Of a stretch of 64,000 nt of DNA, positions 17,690 to 25,590 are shown in pieces. Below the pieces are notes generated by a model. The model made no database searches. It worked only from the letters and a program-made list of their open reading frames with translations, and was not told the origin of the DNA. This DNA comes from CBDCNP01 sp965222425 (GTDB taxonomy: Bacteria; Acidobacteriota; Vicinamibacteria; Marinacidobacterales; DATDRI01), in contig CBDCTW010000008.1 in the NCBI GenBank assembly GCA_965222425.1, positions 327,024 through 391,023 on the forward strand. Direction: 5' to 3'. The position numbers were made by a program, and so were the translations under genes. Within the stretch, counting starts at the first letter, position 1, and every line of letters starts with the position of its first letter.

Positions 17690-18063
17690 CGGAAACCGCC
17701 CAGCGAATCTCTTCTCGCACTTGTTCTTCTTCCTCCCGTTCCAAACGGCGCGAAGCGGCGTCAGCGCTTCGGGTCGCGCGAGTTCTCCTAACGCCCACGC
17801 GGCATGACCTCGCACCAGCGCTTCGCCGTGTTCGAGCGTTTCGCCGTGTTCGAGCGCTTCGCCGTGTTCGAGCGCTTCGACCAGGGGGGGTACCGCCCGC
17901 GGATCCCCGGAGTTGCCGAGAGCGATGGCTACGTTGCGGGGTAGACCCGCGTAGCGAGCTCGACGTATGGCACTGCCCTTGGTAGCAGCTAGATAATCCT
18001 CGTGGGTCATCCGTAGCATAGCGATGAGATCCATGGAGGCCAGGGGCTCCCTGGGAAAAAAGC
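17690..18063 (-). pseudogene. queG: queG-type epoxyqueuosine reductase, C-terminal remnant
   Basis: The minus-strand frame contains PLASMDLIAML, FKGxxIRRA-like KGSAIRRARYAGLPRNVAIALGNSGDP and a HEAT-like segment GHAAWALGEL, which are the C-terminal features of epoxyqueuosine reductase (tRNA queuosine maturation). The iron-sulfur and cobalamin core is missing: the frame is cut exactly where the 114-bp repeat begins (18064). The HEAT part is interrupted by an 18-bp tandem expansion. A transporter resembling queuosine precursor importers lies at 25.1 kb, but no other queuosine gene is visible. Confidence 0.65.
17817..17881. repeat. 18-bp tandem repeat in queG remnant
   Basis: About three and a half copies of an 18-bp unit (core TTCGCCGTGTTCGAGCG) lie inside the remnant. 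Read on the minus strand they encode repeated LEHGEA or LEHGET hexapeptides. The period is a whole number of codons, so expansion kept the frame. Confidence 0.75.
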
Positions 18064-18177
18064 TGCCTTGGTGCATAACTCTGGACAACTCTAAAGGAAT
18101 CAGCAGGTTACGTTTTTGGGCCAAAAATCGCAGAGTCAATGGAATCAATGACTTACCTGTATTTATGCACCAAGGCA
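18064..18177 (+). mobile_element. Repeat family A (114-bp MITE-like element), copy 1
   Basis: The copy has perfect 15-bp terminal inverted repeats TGCCTTGGTGCATAA and a central TTTTTGGGCCAAAAA palindrome, so the RNA or single strand could fold into a long imperfect hairpin. It separates the queG remnant from an IS256 transposase remnant, each ending exactly at its border. No clear target duplication flanks it (GC on both sides at most). Confidence 0.85.
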
Positions 18178-18417
18178 GCGAACCGTCACTGTGCCCACGC
18201 TCATCGTCAGCTTCCGAGGCTTACCGTATCCATTTCGATAGCCCGCCGTTGTGTCCACGGGCTTCCGTCTCTCCGATTTCTCACGCCCGAGAAGCTCCGT
18301 GACTTCGGCTACCATCAGCTCCTGCACCCAATCCTGGATCTCGAGCCTCGCCCACTTCTCCAGCAACCCCCAAGGCACCCTTGACGAGCTCCGTCGTCCT
18401 GTGGTCTTTTCCTTCAT
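18178..18417 (-). pseudogene. IS256-family (mutator) transposase, N-terminal fragment
   Basis: Eighty residues begin at 18417 with the sequence RLEIQDWVQELMVAEVTELLGR and AGYRNGYGKPRKL, the typical first part of IS256-type transposases. The catalytic DDE part is absent: the frame ends at the 114-bp repeat. A matching C-terminal fragment lies at 35266-35810. The upstream non-coding end of this element is itself split by the IS1595 insertion at 18490. Confidence 0.75.
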
Positions 18418-18481
18418 AGCGGTGTCTCCTTCCGTTGGCCCCTTCAGGCCGTGTTTCGTGACGCGGAAGGTTACTCCGCCT

Positions 18482-18489
18482 TTACTTTA
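18482..18489. repeat. Left 8-bp target-site duplication of the IS1595 element
   Basis: TTACTTTA directly precedes the left inverted repeat; the identical octamer follows the right inverted repeat at 20828-20835. Eight bases is the duplication length known for IS1595-family elements. Confidence 0.9.
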
Positions 18490-18502
18490 GGGGATTATAT
18501 AC

Positions 18503-18567
18503 TTTACGATCCCAGTATAGGCGTGTATAATGCCTATATAATGCCTATATAATGCCTATATAAGGAG
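18503..18567 (+). promoter_or_regulatory. Promoter with three tandem -10 boxes and GATC at the -35
   Basis: TTTACG (18503-18508) stands 17 bases before TATAAT (18526-18531), a well-spaced sigma-70-like promoter. The 11-bp unit TATAATGCCTA is then repeated so that TATAAT recurs at 18537 and 18548, followed by an AAGGAG ribosome site (18562-18567) six bases before the transposase ATG. A GATC (18508-18511) overlaps the -35 box and lies inside the left inverted repeat. Confidence 0.7.
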
Positions 18568-18573
18568 ACCGTC

Positions 18574-19485
18574 ATGGACAGCCTACTAGATTTCACGCAA
18601 AGGTTCGGAACTGTCGATGCCTGCCTAAAGCAGCTCGAAGGGCTGCGTTGGGCGGAAGGCCCGTATTGCCCACTCTGCGGTGGTTACGAGCGAATCTATC
18701 ACTTCTCCGACGGACGGCGGCACAAGTGCGGCGATTGTCGACGGGTCTTCCGCATCATCGCTGGAACCATGTTCGCTGACACGCCGATCAAATTGCTGCC
18801 TAAATGGTTCGCAGCGGTTTGGCTTGATACTTGTCACTCTAAGGGCATTTCTAGCCTCCAGCTAGCGAAGGATATCGGGGTGACGCAGAAAACGGCCTGG
18901 TATATGCTTCAGCGCATTCGCAATGCGGCCGGAAACGACGATTCAGGGATGCTCGGCGGAATCGTAGAATTGGATGAGACCTACATCGGCGGCAAGGAGA
19001 AAAACAAGCACGCCCGCAAGCGCACGCGAGGAACGCAGGGCCGTAGCACCAAGACCAAAGCGGTCGTTTTTGGCATGAGGGAGCGAGGCGGGAAGGCAAA
19101 GGCATTCCACGTGAAAGGCTCCAATGCCGCAAACATAGTGCCACACACGCTCCGGCATGTTGCTCTTGGTTCTAAGATCAAGGCAGACGAGCACCGAGGT
19201 TACTCGGTTCTCGACAGCTTCTATTCGTTGGAGCGTGTGACTCATAGCCGTGGCGAGTATGTTCGTGGCGAAGCTCATACGAACAGCATCGAGTCATTTT
19301 GGGCTCTCGTAAAGCGCGCGTACATCGGGATCCACCACTGGTGGAGCAAGAAGCACATGCAGCGTTACCTTGACGGATGCGCCTTCCGTATGAACAACAA
19401 GGATATGGGGCGAGCAGCCCGTGTAGCCCACCTGATTGAGAATGGCCTTTCTAGTCGGATGACGTACAAAGGGTTGATCTCATGA
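18574..19485 (+). CDS. IS1595-family transposase
   Basis: 303 aa, the usual size. The N-terminus has a zinc ribbon (CPLCGGYERIY and CGDCRRVF, about residues 30-53) followed by a helix-turn-helix (LAKDIGVTQKTAWYMLQRIR) and the DDE core: VELDETYIGGKEKNKH, KADEHRGY and HTNSIESFWALVKRAYIGIHH, ending in the YLDGCAFRMN box typical of the family. The start at 18574 follows an ideal Shine-Dalgarno. The last four bases ATGA overlap the methyltransferase start, so the two are translationally coupled. Confidence 0.93.
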   Translation: MDSLLDFTQRFGTVDACLKQLEGLRWAEGPYCPLCGGYERIYHFSDGRRHKCGDCRRVFRIIAGTMFADTPIKLLPKWFAAVWLDTCHSKGISSLQLAKDIGVTQKTAWYMLQRIRNAAGNDDSGMLGGIVELDETYIGGKEKNKHARKRTRGTQGRSTKTKAVVFGMRERGGKAKAFHVKGSNAANIVPHTLRHVALGSKIKADEHRGYSVLDSFYSLERVTHSRGEYVRGEAHTNSIESFWALVKRAYIGIHHWWSKKHMQRYLDGCAFRMNNKDMGRAARVAHLIENGLSSRMTYKGLIS

Positions 19486-20357
19486 GTAACATCGTGCAGT
19501 TCAATCGTGAGCTTAAACGTGCGCTTCAGCGCACAAAGCGCCCTTATCTTGATAAGGCCCCGGCCACGCCTTTCGTTAAGTGGGCCGGTGGAAAAAGAAC
19601 CTTAATCCCAGAGATTGCCAAGTATTTTCCTGATCGTGTGAGCACCTATTGGGAACCGTTTGTTGGCGGCGGTGCCGTCTTTTTTACGATGGCGGATCGG
19701 ATTGATAGAGCTGTCCTATCCGACCTGAATGAGGAATTGGTCCTCACCTACCAAGTAGTAAAAGACCGAGTTGATGAGCTGATCGAAGCGTTGAAAGCTC
19801 ACGAGCGAGGACATAGGAACGAAAAATATTACCTTCAAGTTCGTGCACAAGAGCCCGACACCTCGATCGGAATTGCGGCTCGCTTCATCTATCTGAACAA
19901 AACTTGTTACAACGGACTCTACCGCGTGAACAAAGCTGGCAAGTTCAATGTTCCAAAGGGACGCTATAAGAATCCAGATATATGCAACGCCGATAAATTA
20001 CGGACGGCGAGCAAGGTACTGGCGAAAGCCACGATACAAGTCGGTGACTTCGTGAGGGCCGTTCATCCGAATGCGGACGATTTCGTCTATTGTGACCCGC
20101 CCTACCACGAAACTTTTACAGGATACCAAGCTGGTGGGTTCACGCCAGAGGATCAGGAGCGTCTACGGGATGCAATCAACGGTTGGATCAACATGGGAGC
20201 CAACGTCATGTTGAGCAATTCGGATACGTCGCTTATCCGGCGCCTCTACCGAGGAGGAAAGACCATCCTGCATGAAACAGTCGCTCCTCGGCTTATTAAC
20301 AGCCAGGCTAGTAAACGAGGAACTGTGCCCGAGTTGATCATCACTAGCTATGAGTAA
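19482..20357 (+). CDS. D12-class (Dam-type) DNA adenine N6-methyltransferase
   Basis: 291 aa. Motifs in order: PFVKWAGGKRTLIPEI (motif X, about residues 29-44), EPFVGGGAVFF (SAM-binding motif I), DLNEELV, and YCDPPYHETF (catalytic DPPY motif IV). The order and spacing match the Dam/DpnM/EcoRV-methylase group, which methylates adenine, often in GATC. Specificity cannot be proved from sequence. The gene is coupled to the transposase in front (ATGA) and overlaps the nuclease behind by 8 bp. It may protect the host and self from the nuclease, and could also methylate the GATC sites in both inverted repeats. Confidence 0.9.
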   Translation: MSNIVQFNRELKRALQRTKRPYLDKAPATPFVKWAGGKRTLIPEIAKYFPDRVSTYWEPFVGGGAVFFTMADRIDRAVLSDLNEELVLTYQVVKDRVDELIEALKAHERGHRNEKYYLQVRAQEPDTSIGIAARFIYLNKTCYNGLYRVNKAGKFNVPKGRYKNPDICNADKLRTASKVLAKATIQVGDFVRAVHPNADDFVYCDPPYHETFTGYQAGGFTPEDQERLRDAINGWINMGANVMLSNSDTSLIRRLYRGGKTILHETVAPRLINSQASKRGTVPELIITSYE

Positions 20358-20805
20358 AGGGTCAAGGGCTAACAAGCGCGGGCGTCGATTAGAGAACGCG
20401 GTCGGCGATCTTCTATCCGAGGAATACGAACGCGTTTCGAGTGGGCGGTTCTTTGCCATGCATGAGCTGAGGCAGCCGATCTTCGCCGAACAATGCTCCG
20501 TCGGGCGCGACATCTATAGCAAAAACAGACGTGTCGATTTCATCCTGTACCATCCGCAACGATGGCCGGATTGCCTGGTCATTCAATGCAAGTGGCAGGC
20601 GTCCCCGGGCAGTGTGGAGGAAAAGTACCCGTTCGAGGTCTTGTCGATCCAGTTGAACGAGTTCAACACCATCATCGTTTTGGACGGAGGCGGATACAGC
20701 AGAGGTGCTGAAATGTGGCTCAGAAGTCAGGCAGGAAAGAACAAGCTCCTACACGTTCACAACCTCGGTGAGATTAGCCGATTCCATAGCCAAGGCCGAC
20801 TTTAG
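20350..20805 (+). CDS. Small PD-(D/E)XK-type nuclease, likely restriction endonuclease partner
   Basis: 151 aa. GRRLENAVGDLL (E15) in the first helix, VDFILYH with D63, then CLVIQCKWQ giving Q79-x-K81, form a PD-(D/E)XK-like site with the common Q variant of the E. The chain is half the length of DpnII or MboI enzymes, so it is not simply one of those. Overlap with the methylase and end at the inverted repeat imply one transcript. I infer a restriction enzyme recognising the same site as the methylase; a repair-type or homing-like nuclease is the alternative. Confidence 0.75.
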   Translation: MSKGSRANKRGRRLENAVGDLLSEEYERVSSGRFFAMHELRQPIFAEQCSVGRDIYSKNRRVDFILYHPQRWPDCLVIQCKWQASPGSVEEKYPFEVLSIQLNEFNTIIVLDGGGYSRGAEMWLRSQAGKNKLLHVHNLGEISRFHSQGRL

Positions 20806-20827
20806 GATCGTCAAGTATATAAGTCCC

Positions 20828-20835
20828 TTACTTTA
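20828..20835. repeat. Right 8-bp target-site duplication of the IS1595 element
   Basis: TTACTTTA directly follows the right inverted repeat and is identical to 18482-18489. The sequence beyond it continues the interrupted upstream end of the IS256-like remnant. Confidence 0.9.
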
Positions 20836-20887
20836 TTTCCACACCTTCTGAGGGTAGCTCCCATTGGCACGGTCGCAAACACAGACA

Positions 20888-20938
20888 CTAAGCTGCTGAT
20901 TTATGGCCTATTTCAAAAGGGCCGAGTTTTGGCACAGG
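20888..20938 (+). mobile_element. Repeat family B, 3' part only
   Basis: Only the last ~50 bp of the 146-bp family B element are present (TAAGCTGCTGATT ... GGCACAGG). The same stretch is joined to another IS256 end at 35139-35189, in both cases next to the string TGTCTGTGTTTGCG or its complement. Confidence 0.7.
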
Positions 20939-20967
20939 ACGAGAACATCTTAAGCAAGGGAGTACGA

Positions 20968-22641
20968 ATGAATACGAATCTGATAGTCACTGGCTTCTTG
21001 TTACTCACAGTGGTTAACAATGCTTTCGCACAGCAACATGCTGACATCGTTTACAAGAGCGGGAAAATCTATACCGTAAACTATAGACTTCCTTGGGCAC
21101 AGTCCGTTGCGATCAAAAGTGACCGCTTTCTGTATGTCGGCACGGATAAGGACATCGCATCATATATTGGTCCAAAAACGCGCATCGTTGATCTAAAAGG
21201 TAAGATGGCAATGCCTGGTATTCACGATGCACACCAGCATTTTGGGGTGCCGGTGCGTGAAATTGGGGGCAATTGTAGGCTGCGACCCGCCAGTTATGCT
21301 GACCCTGCTGCTGGCACTGTAGACCAGATTATTGAAGGCCTAAAACTTTGCCAGGAACAGGGTCATACCCGAGGCGAATGGATTGTGGGCTTTGTCTACC
21401 GCGGAGGCTCGTTTCCCGGTGGCCAGGTGCACCGGCGTTATATCGATGCCGCATTTCCTGATACACCGGTTTATATTCGCGCATGGGCCCACGGTGGACT
21501 TGCCAATAGCAAGGCACTCGAGGTCGCCGGAATCGATCGGAATACGCCCGATCCCGACAGCGGACAAATAGTGCGCGATGAAAAAGGTGAGCCTACCGGT
21601 GAACTATTGCGTGGAGCTACCTCGCTGGTAGTGAAAAACATACCACCTTTACCTTCGGAAGCGCTCCGCGATGCGGTGCTGCGAACGGCAAGACTCTGTC
21701 ATCAATTTGGTATTACCTCAGCGCAGGACGCTGCATCGAGTGAAGCTCTGTTGAGCGAAATCAAGAAACTGGATGAGCAGGGGCAGTGGGCTTTGCGCGT
21801 GACGACCCATCTCCGCGTAAACCGGCCGGGAAGGAGTCATCTGCCCCCTGCCGAGATGGAGCGTGTCACGGCAAGTTACAAATCACCGCGTTTGGATACG
21901 GATGCCGTTAAGATTTTTGTGGACGGCTCTCCACTACAGCCACATAACGCCGATGTGGATATAGATGCTGCCGGAAACATCCCTGTTGAACGTTTGCGCC
22001 AGAGCCCGGAGACATTAAACAGATTGGTGACGGATTTCGACAGAATGGGGATTAAGGTGAAGATGCACGCCGTCGGCACCGCTGCCACGCGGACGGCAGT
22101 GGATGCCATCGCCGCGGCACGCGAGGCAAATGGGGACTCCGGTATATACCACGAGATCACCCATAGTATTCGCTATAAAGCGGTGGATATTCCCCGACTA
22201 AGTAAGCTCAATGCCGTCGCGGAAATGTCACCGGGAATCTGGCAAATTAGAGGTGCGCTCACTGCCAATCTGCTCACAGCCTATCTGCCCAAGGCCTACC
22301 AATTCAGGACTGTGCTCGATCACAATACCCTGATGACTATCGGTAGCTATTGGGCGATATTGCCCGAACCGAATCTCTTTCCAGCACTTTCTGGTCTAGT
22401 CGATCACGGTGACGAGTCAATCAACCTGCATGAAGCTATCAAGGCAATGACGTTGAATGGTGCTATCGCTATGGGTAAACAGAAAACCTATGGTTCCATT
22501 GAAGTGGGGAAATCTGCCGATATGATTGTGCTCGATCGCAATCTGTTCGAAATACCACCGGCGCAAATAGCAGACACCCTCGTCCTAGAAACCGTATTCG
22601 AAGGCCAAGTTGTATATCAGGCTGAACAATATGAACAATAG
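20968..22641 (+). CDS. Secreted amidohydrolase, YtcJ-like metal-dependent hydrolase
   Basis: 557 aa from the ATG at 20968 after a GGGAG site; the leader NTNLIVTGFLLLTVVNNAFAQ is a signal peptide cut near AFA. The amidohydrolase_3 features are visible: MPGIHDAHQHF, WAHGGLANSKAL, VKIFVDGSPLQPH, MHAVGTAATRTAVDAI and the C-terminal GSIEVGKSADMIVLDRNLF. The family hydrolyses amide or ester-like bonds in exported small molecules; substrate unknown. Its codon use is more AT-rich than that of neighbouring genes, consistent with horizontal arrival. Confidence 0.85.
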   Translation: MNTNLIVTGFLLLTVVNNAFAQQHADIVYKSGKIYTVNYRLPWAQSVAIKSDRFLYVGTDKDIASYIGPKTRIVDLKGKMAMPGIHDAHQHFGVPVREIGGNCRLRPASYADPAAGTVDQIIEGLKLCQEQGHTRGEWIVGFVYRGGSFPGGQVHRRYIDAAFPDTPVYIRAWAHGGLANSKALEVAGIDRNTPDPDSGQIVRDEKGEPTGELLRGATSLVVKNIPPLPSEALRDAVLRTARLCHQFGITSAQDAASSEALLSEIKKLDEQGQWALRVTTHLRVNRPGRSHLPPAEMERVTASYKSPRLDTDAVKIFVDGSPLQPHNADVDIDAAGNIPVERLRQSPETLNRLVTDFDRMGIKVKMHAVGTAATRTAVDAIAAAREANGDSGIYHEITHSIRYKAVDIPRLSKLNAVAEMSPGIWQIRGALTANLLTAYLPKAYQFRTVLDHNTLMTIGSYWAILPEPNLFPALSGLVDHGDESINLHEAIKAMTLNGAIAMGKQKTYGSIEVGKSADMIVLDRNLFEIPPAQIADTLVLETVFEGQVVYQAEQYEQ

Positions 22642-22820
22642 GCCTGCCGGGATATCTTGCTTCCGCTCGTAGGCCCTGATTATGATGTGTCGTCGATCAG
22701 GTATTCCTGGTTTACGCCCGACGAGCTTCAAGATCGACTTCAGGATCGACCAGAACAGCCGTTGACGAACCTGCGGGCGCGAGCGAACGGAGAGTCGCGG
22801 GCCCTGAGAAGAACCAAAAA

Positions 22821-23132
22821 ATGAATACCAATCTGATAATCCTTGGATTCTTGCTACTCACAGTGGTTGACAGTGCATTCGCACAGCAAGATGCTGATGT
22901 CGTTTACAAAAACGGAAAAATCTATACCGTAAATGCACGTCTTCCTTGGGCACAGTCCGTTGCAATCAAGAGTGCTCTCTTTCTGTATGTAGGCAAGGAT
23001 GAAGATATCGGAGCGTTTGTTGGCCCAGAAACGCGAATCGTTGATCTAAAGGGCAGAATGGCAATGCCTGGTCTTCACGATGCGCATCAGCATCTGTTAA
23101 AGGCACAGATGCGTGAAATCGATTGTAAGCTG
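22821..23132 (+). pseudogene. Truncated second copy of the amidohydrolase
   Basis: The first ~104 residues are a diverged copy of the preceding gene (same signal peptide type, KNGKIYTVNARLPWAQSVAIKS, MAMPGLHDAHQH). After LKAQMREIDCK the frame runs into a family B repeat fragment at 23133. Everything with the catalytic metal site beyond the first HxH is lost. Tandem duplication followed by element insertion is the simplest history. Confidence 0.8.
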
Positions 23133-23188
23133 CCTGTGCCTTCTATTTATTCATCCGCCAGCCCATGGGTCGGAAGTCAGCCCTGCGG
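23133..23188 (+). mobile_element. Repeat family B, 5' part only
   Basis: The first 56 bp of the 146-bp element (CCTGTGCCTTCTATT...) are present and break off exactly at the border of a family C element. The missing 3' part is not found on its other side. Confidence 0.75.
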
Positions 23189-23354
23189 GGTGCTTCCGCC
23201 ATTAAGTGTTGGTGAAATGACGCTAAGACTTTACGGTGCATTAAATTACCGCCCAAATAGGGCTCACGACCTTCGCTACGCGCTAAATGAAGCGTAAGCC
23301 CATTTTTTGTAAAGGGATGCGTACACATCACCAACAGCAAACAGCGCAAGCACC
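23189..23354 (-). mobile_element. Repeat family C (166-bp MITE-like element), copy 1
   Basis: Its ends are inverted: GGTGCTTCCGCC at 23189 and GCAAGCACC at 23354, with inner arms built on GTGTTGGTG and CACCAACAG. It matches 37970-38135 end to end in opposite orientation with scattered mismatches. No transposase is encoded. It truncates a family B copy and borders the S1/P1 nuclease gene. Confidence 0.75.
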
Positions 23355-23356
23355 CC

Positions 23357-24220
23357 CTAGCGAAGGAGCCCATTCAGAAGCGCCGCGAGCCGGTACCCGG
23401 CGAGCGCCATCTGCCGATCGGCGACCTCTTGGGCTTCGTCCTGATACTGCTTCGGCGGCCGCGCATCTCGAACAAGATACGACGGGTACAAGCGCGTCCT
23501 TGCAAGCTTGGCGCCGGCTTTGGACCAGTCGGTGAATCCTTGAACGCTCATCTCGCTCGCGAGCGTTGCGCGTGAATGAAGCGTTGTGATCTCGCCCGCG
23601 ATCCGGTCGACCCATGCCGGATAGCCTTCGCTGTGGTGCTTGCGACGGGCGCGCATCTGTATCGAGTCCCAAAACGCGTGTAAGTTCCCCCAGGACTCCG
23701 GGTCGTCGAGCGCGAAATCGTTCCCTCCGCGATCGCCGTGCGGTTCGGCGTTGGTGACCCGCGCGCTCGAGTGGAGCGGTTGATGAACGTCACCGACGAG
23801 GTGGAGCAACCACGCGAGCTCGACAGCGTCGGGGACGGTGCCCGCGAGCGCCTCGAGTCGTTCGAGGAGTTCACCGTTCAGCCCCATCTCCGGTAGCGGC
23901 GTACCGTCTTCTCGCCAGAAATAATTGACGTAGTGCCACGTCGGGTGATCGTATTTTTCTTTGCGCACCGGCCACGCCTCATCGCGCACGACGTCGGGCC
24001 AGTACCCGCTGCGGACGAAGAGCTCTCGCGGGCCGAACCCCGATAGCGCGAGGCCGGCGTCTCTCGGCGCAGCGCGAAGAATCTCGACTGCCCGCTCGCG
24101 CGTGGGCTCGCTCATGTGCTCCCACGCGATAGCATCCACAACGAGATGTCCCACGCGATCCCACGCCGAGGCCGACGACGCACAACAAATAGCGAAGAAA
24201 ACGACCTTCGAAACTCTCAT
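23357..24220 (-). CDS. Secreted S1/P1-family nuclease
   Basis: 287 aa from the ATG at 24220; upstream frame extension lies in repeat DNA. The signal peptide VSKVVFFAICCASSASA is followed directly by W-D-R-V-G-H. In S1/P1 enzymes the mature N-terminal Trp binds a catalytic zinc, and GHLVVDAIA, HLVGDVHQPLH and GDRGGNDF supply the remaining ligands. These enzymes cut single-stranded DNA and RNA and remove 3'-phosphates outside the cytoplasm. It lies between a full family C repeat and a family C end (24327), so it may have travelled with them. Confidence 0.9.
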   Translation of the reverse strand: MRVSKVVFFAICCASSASAWDRVGHLVVDAIAWEHMSEPTRERAVEILRAAPRDAGLALSGFGPRELFVRSGYWPDVVRDEAWPVRKEKYDHPTWHYVNYFWREDGTPLPEMGLNGELLERLEALAGTVPDAVELAWLLHLVGDVHQPLHSSARVTNAEPHGDRGGNDFALDDPESWGNLHAFWDSIQMRARRKHHSEGYPAWVDRIAGEITTLHSRATLASEMSVQGFTDWSKAGAKLARTRLYPSYLVRDARPPKQYQDEAQEVADRQMALAGYRLAALLNGLLR

Positions 24221-24326
24221 TAAGCGCGTGATAATAGCATGAGCCATGGCCGGTGGGTCCTGGGCTGGTAGGGTCGAGGGCTGGCGCGGTGCTCCGTAGG
24301 CGCGGCCTATCTGTTTCTCCCCGTTT

Positions 24327-24348
24327 GGTGCTTCCGCCATCAAGTTGT
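24327..24348 (-). mobile_element. Repeat family C, terminal fragment
   Basis: Only the end GGTGCTTCCGCCATCAAGT is recognisable, in the same orientation as the copy at 23189-23354. The two flank the S1/P1 nuclease gene on its outer sides. Confidence 0.5.
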
Positions 24349-25019
24349 TGCTACGCGGCTGCGGGCAGTGGTAACAGGTGCGGAAGAGACCGGGTTACGC
24401 GCCCAACTGAGAAGGAAAACCTCGATCCGCGACCACAAAGGAATCGTCGTCGCCAAGAAGAAGATGTCTCGAAAGGTGAGCCGTCGCGTGGTCAGACCGG
24501 CTTGCATAGCCGGAGTTCGGATCTCACGTCCGAACTTCAGAGCTCCGTGCGGTCGGACGAAGGTGTAATAGCAACGGAGCAACTCCAGGTGCTCATCGAG
24601 CCTCTCCGTCGAGCGAGCGTGGGAAAGCGTTCGTCTCGAAAGGTATGCCGAGCTTTGCCGGATGGCCAGATTCAACCGCTCGATGAACGCCGTGTTCAAT
24701 GTCGAGGAGTCCTCGGAGTTATTGATCGCGTCTTCGAATCGCCACGCGGCTCCGTGCAGCGCTCTGCGTTCGACCTTGATGATACGATCGTTCCTGCGCG
24801 TCTTGAGGACCTGGCCGTAAAGACACGCTGGCCCGAAGAAGCGACGGATGACCTTCTGGTAGAATTCGAATCCATCCGTGATGATCAGGGGAAGACGTCC
24901 GAAATTCATCCGCTTCGAAAGGTCGCGAAACAGAGCGTGAGTGTTCCGGTAGCTTCGCCTTCCCGTCACCGTCGATGGCCAGAGCCGAGACCAGACCTCG
25001 ATCGTAACGAAGACCCCGT
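24340..25019 (-). pseudogene. IS1-like DDE transposase, N-terminally truncated
   Basis: The minus-strand frame contains IITDGFEFY, then FIERLNLAIRQSSAYLSRRTLSHARS and YYTFVRPHGALKFG followed by RTPAMQAGL, typical of the C-terminal half of IS1-like transposases. Its N-terminus is replaced by the end of a family B repeat (25020), which gives the frame a TTG codon and M-A-Q-D-G start. The zinc-binding domain is gone, so it should be inactive. Confidence 0.7.
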
Positions 25020-25070
25020 CCTGTGCCAAAACTCGGACCTTTTGAAATAGACCATAAATCAGCAGCTCAG
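25020..25070 (-). mobile_element. Repeat family B, terminal part (reverse)
   Basis: About 50 bp of the 3' end of family B in reverse orientation (CCTGTGCCAAAACTCGG...AGCAGCT). It divides the IS1-like transposase remnant from the VUT-family transporter gene. Confidence 0.7.
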
Positions 25071-25089
25071 TGTACTGCTGAACGTTGAC

Positions 25090-25590
25090 TTGAACCCCAT
25101 CGCTATTCTGGCCATGACGCTGACCGTCGTCGTGTCCAACGTCGCCGTTCAGTACCCCATCAACGACTGGCTCACCTGGGGTGCCTTCACGTACCCTTTC
25201 GCTTTCCTGGTCACCGACCTCACCAACCGGGCTCTCGGTGCAGAGCCCGCCCGACGTATAGTCTACGTGGGATTTGCGCTGGCGGTCGGACTCTCCGCCA
25301 TCATCGCTACGCCCCGGATCGCCACGGCCTCTGGTACGGCCTTCCTTATGGGGCAGCTCGCAGACGTTGCCATCTTCGACCGCCTTCGACGGGTAAGCTG
25401 GTGGCGGGCGCCTCTGATCTCGTCGGCGCTCGCCTCGGCACTCGACACCGTGATCTTCTTCAGCGTCGCCTTCGCCGCGACGGGAACACCGTGGGTGAGC
25501 TGGGCGATGGGCGATTACGGCGTCAAACTCCTGGCGGCGGGGTGTCTGCTCGTCCCGTTTCGCCTTGTGATGGCAAGGCTTCCGTTGTAG
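25090..25590 (+). CDS. VUT-family transporter, queuosine-precursor type (YhhQ-like)
   Basis: 166 aa from a TTG start; the start is uncertain because a repeat ends just before it. The sequence SNVAVQYPINDWLTWGAFTYPFAFLVTDLTNR is the hallmark of the vitamin-uptake/YhhQ family, with about five to six membrane helices and ALDTVIFFSVAF near the end. YhhQ members import preQ0 or preQ1 for queuosine synthesis. A queG remnant lies 7 kb away, so the pathway may once have been encoded nearby. Confidence 0.8.
   Translation: MNPIAILAMTLTVVVSNVAVQYPINDWLTWGAFTYPFAFLVTDLTNRALGAEPARRIVYVGFALAVGLSAIIATPRIATASGTAFLMGQLADVAIFDRLRRVSWWRAPLISSALASALDTVIFFSVAFAATGTPWVSWAMGDYGVKLLAAGCLLVPFRLVMARLPL

Larger units (their letters stand above)
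18490..20827 (+). mobile_element. IS1595-family element carrying a methyltransferase and nuclease (2338 bp)
   Basis: Terminal inverted repeats of 23 bp match at 20 positions: left 18490-18512 begins GGGGATTATATACTT, right 20805-20827 read in reverse begins GGGACTTATATACTT. Perfect 8-bp target duplications TTACTTTA flank it, so the element looks complete and recently inserted. It holds three overlapping plus-strand genes (transposase, D12-class adenine methyltransferase, PD-(D/E)XK nuclease) with almost no spare DNA: the nuclease stop codon touches the right repeat. IS1595 elements with passenger genes are known; a transposase fused by overlap to a complete methylase-nuclease pair is the notable point. 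It sits in the upstream region of an IS256 remnant. Confidence 0.92.

Noticed and set aside
17817..17881. Possible CRISPR array at the 18-bp repeat
   Set aside because: Copies are contiguous with no spacers and encode a repeated peptide in the queG remnant.
24253..25050. A 265-codon plus-strand frame
   Set aside because: It overlaps the IS1-like transposase remnant in antisense and has a low-complexity, arginine-rich composition.
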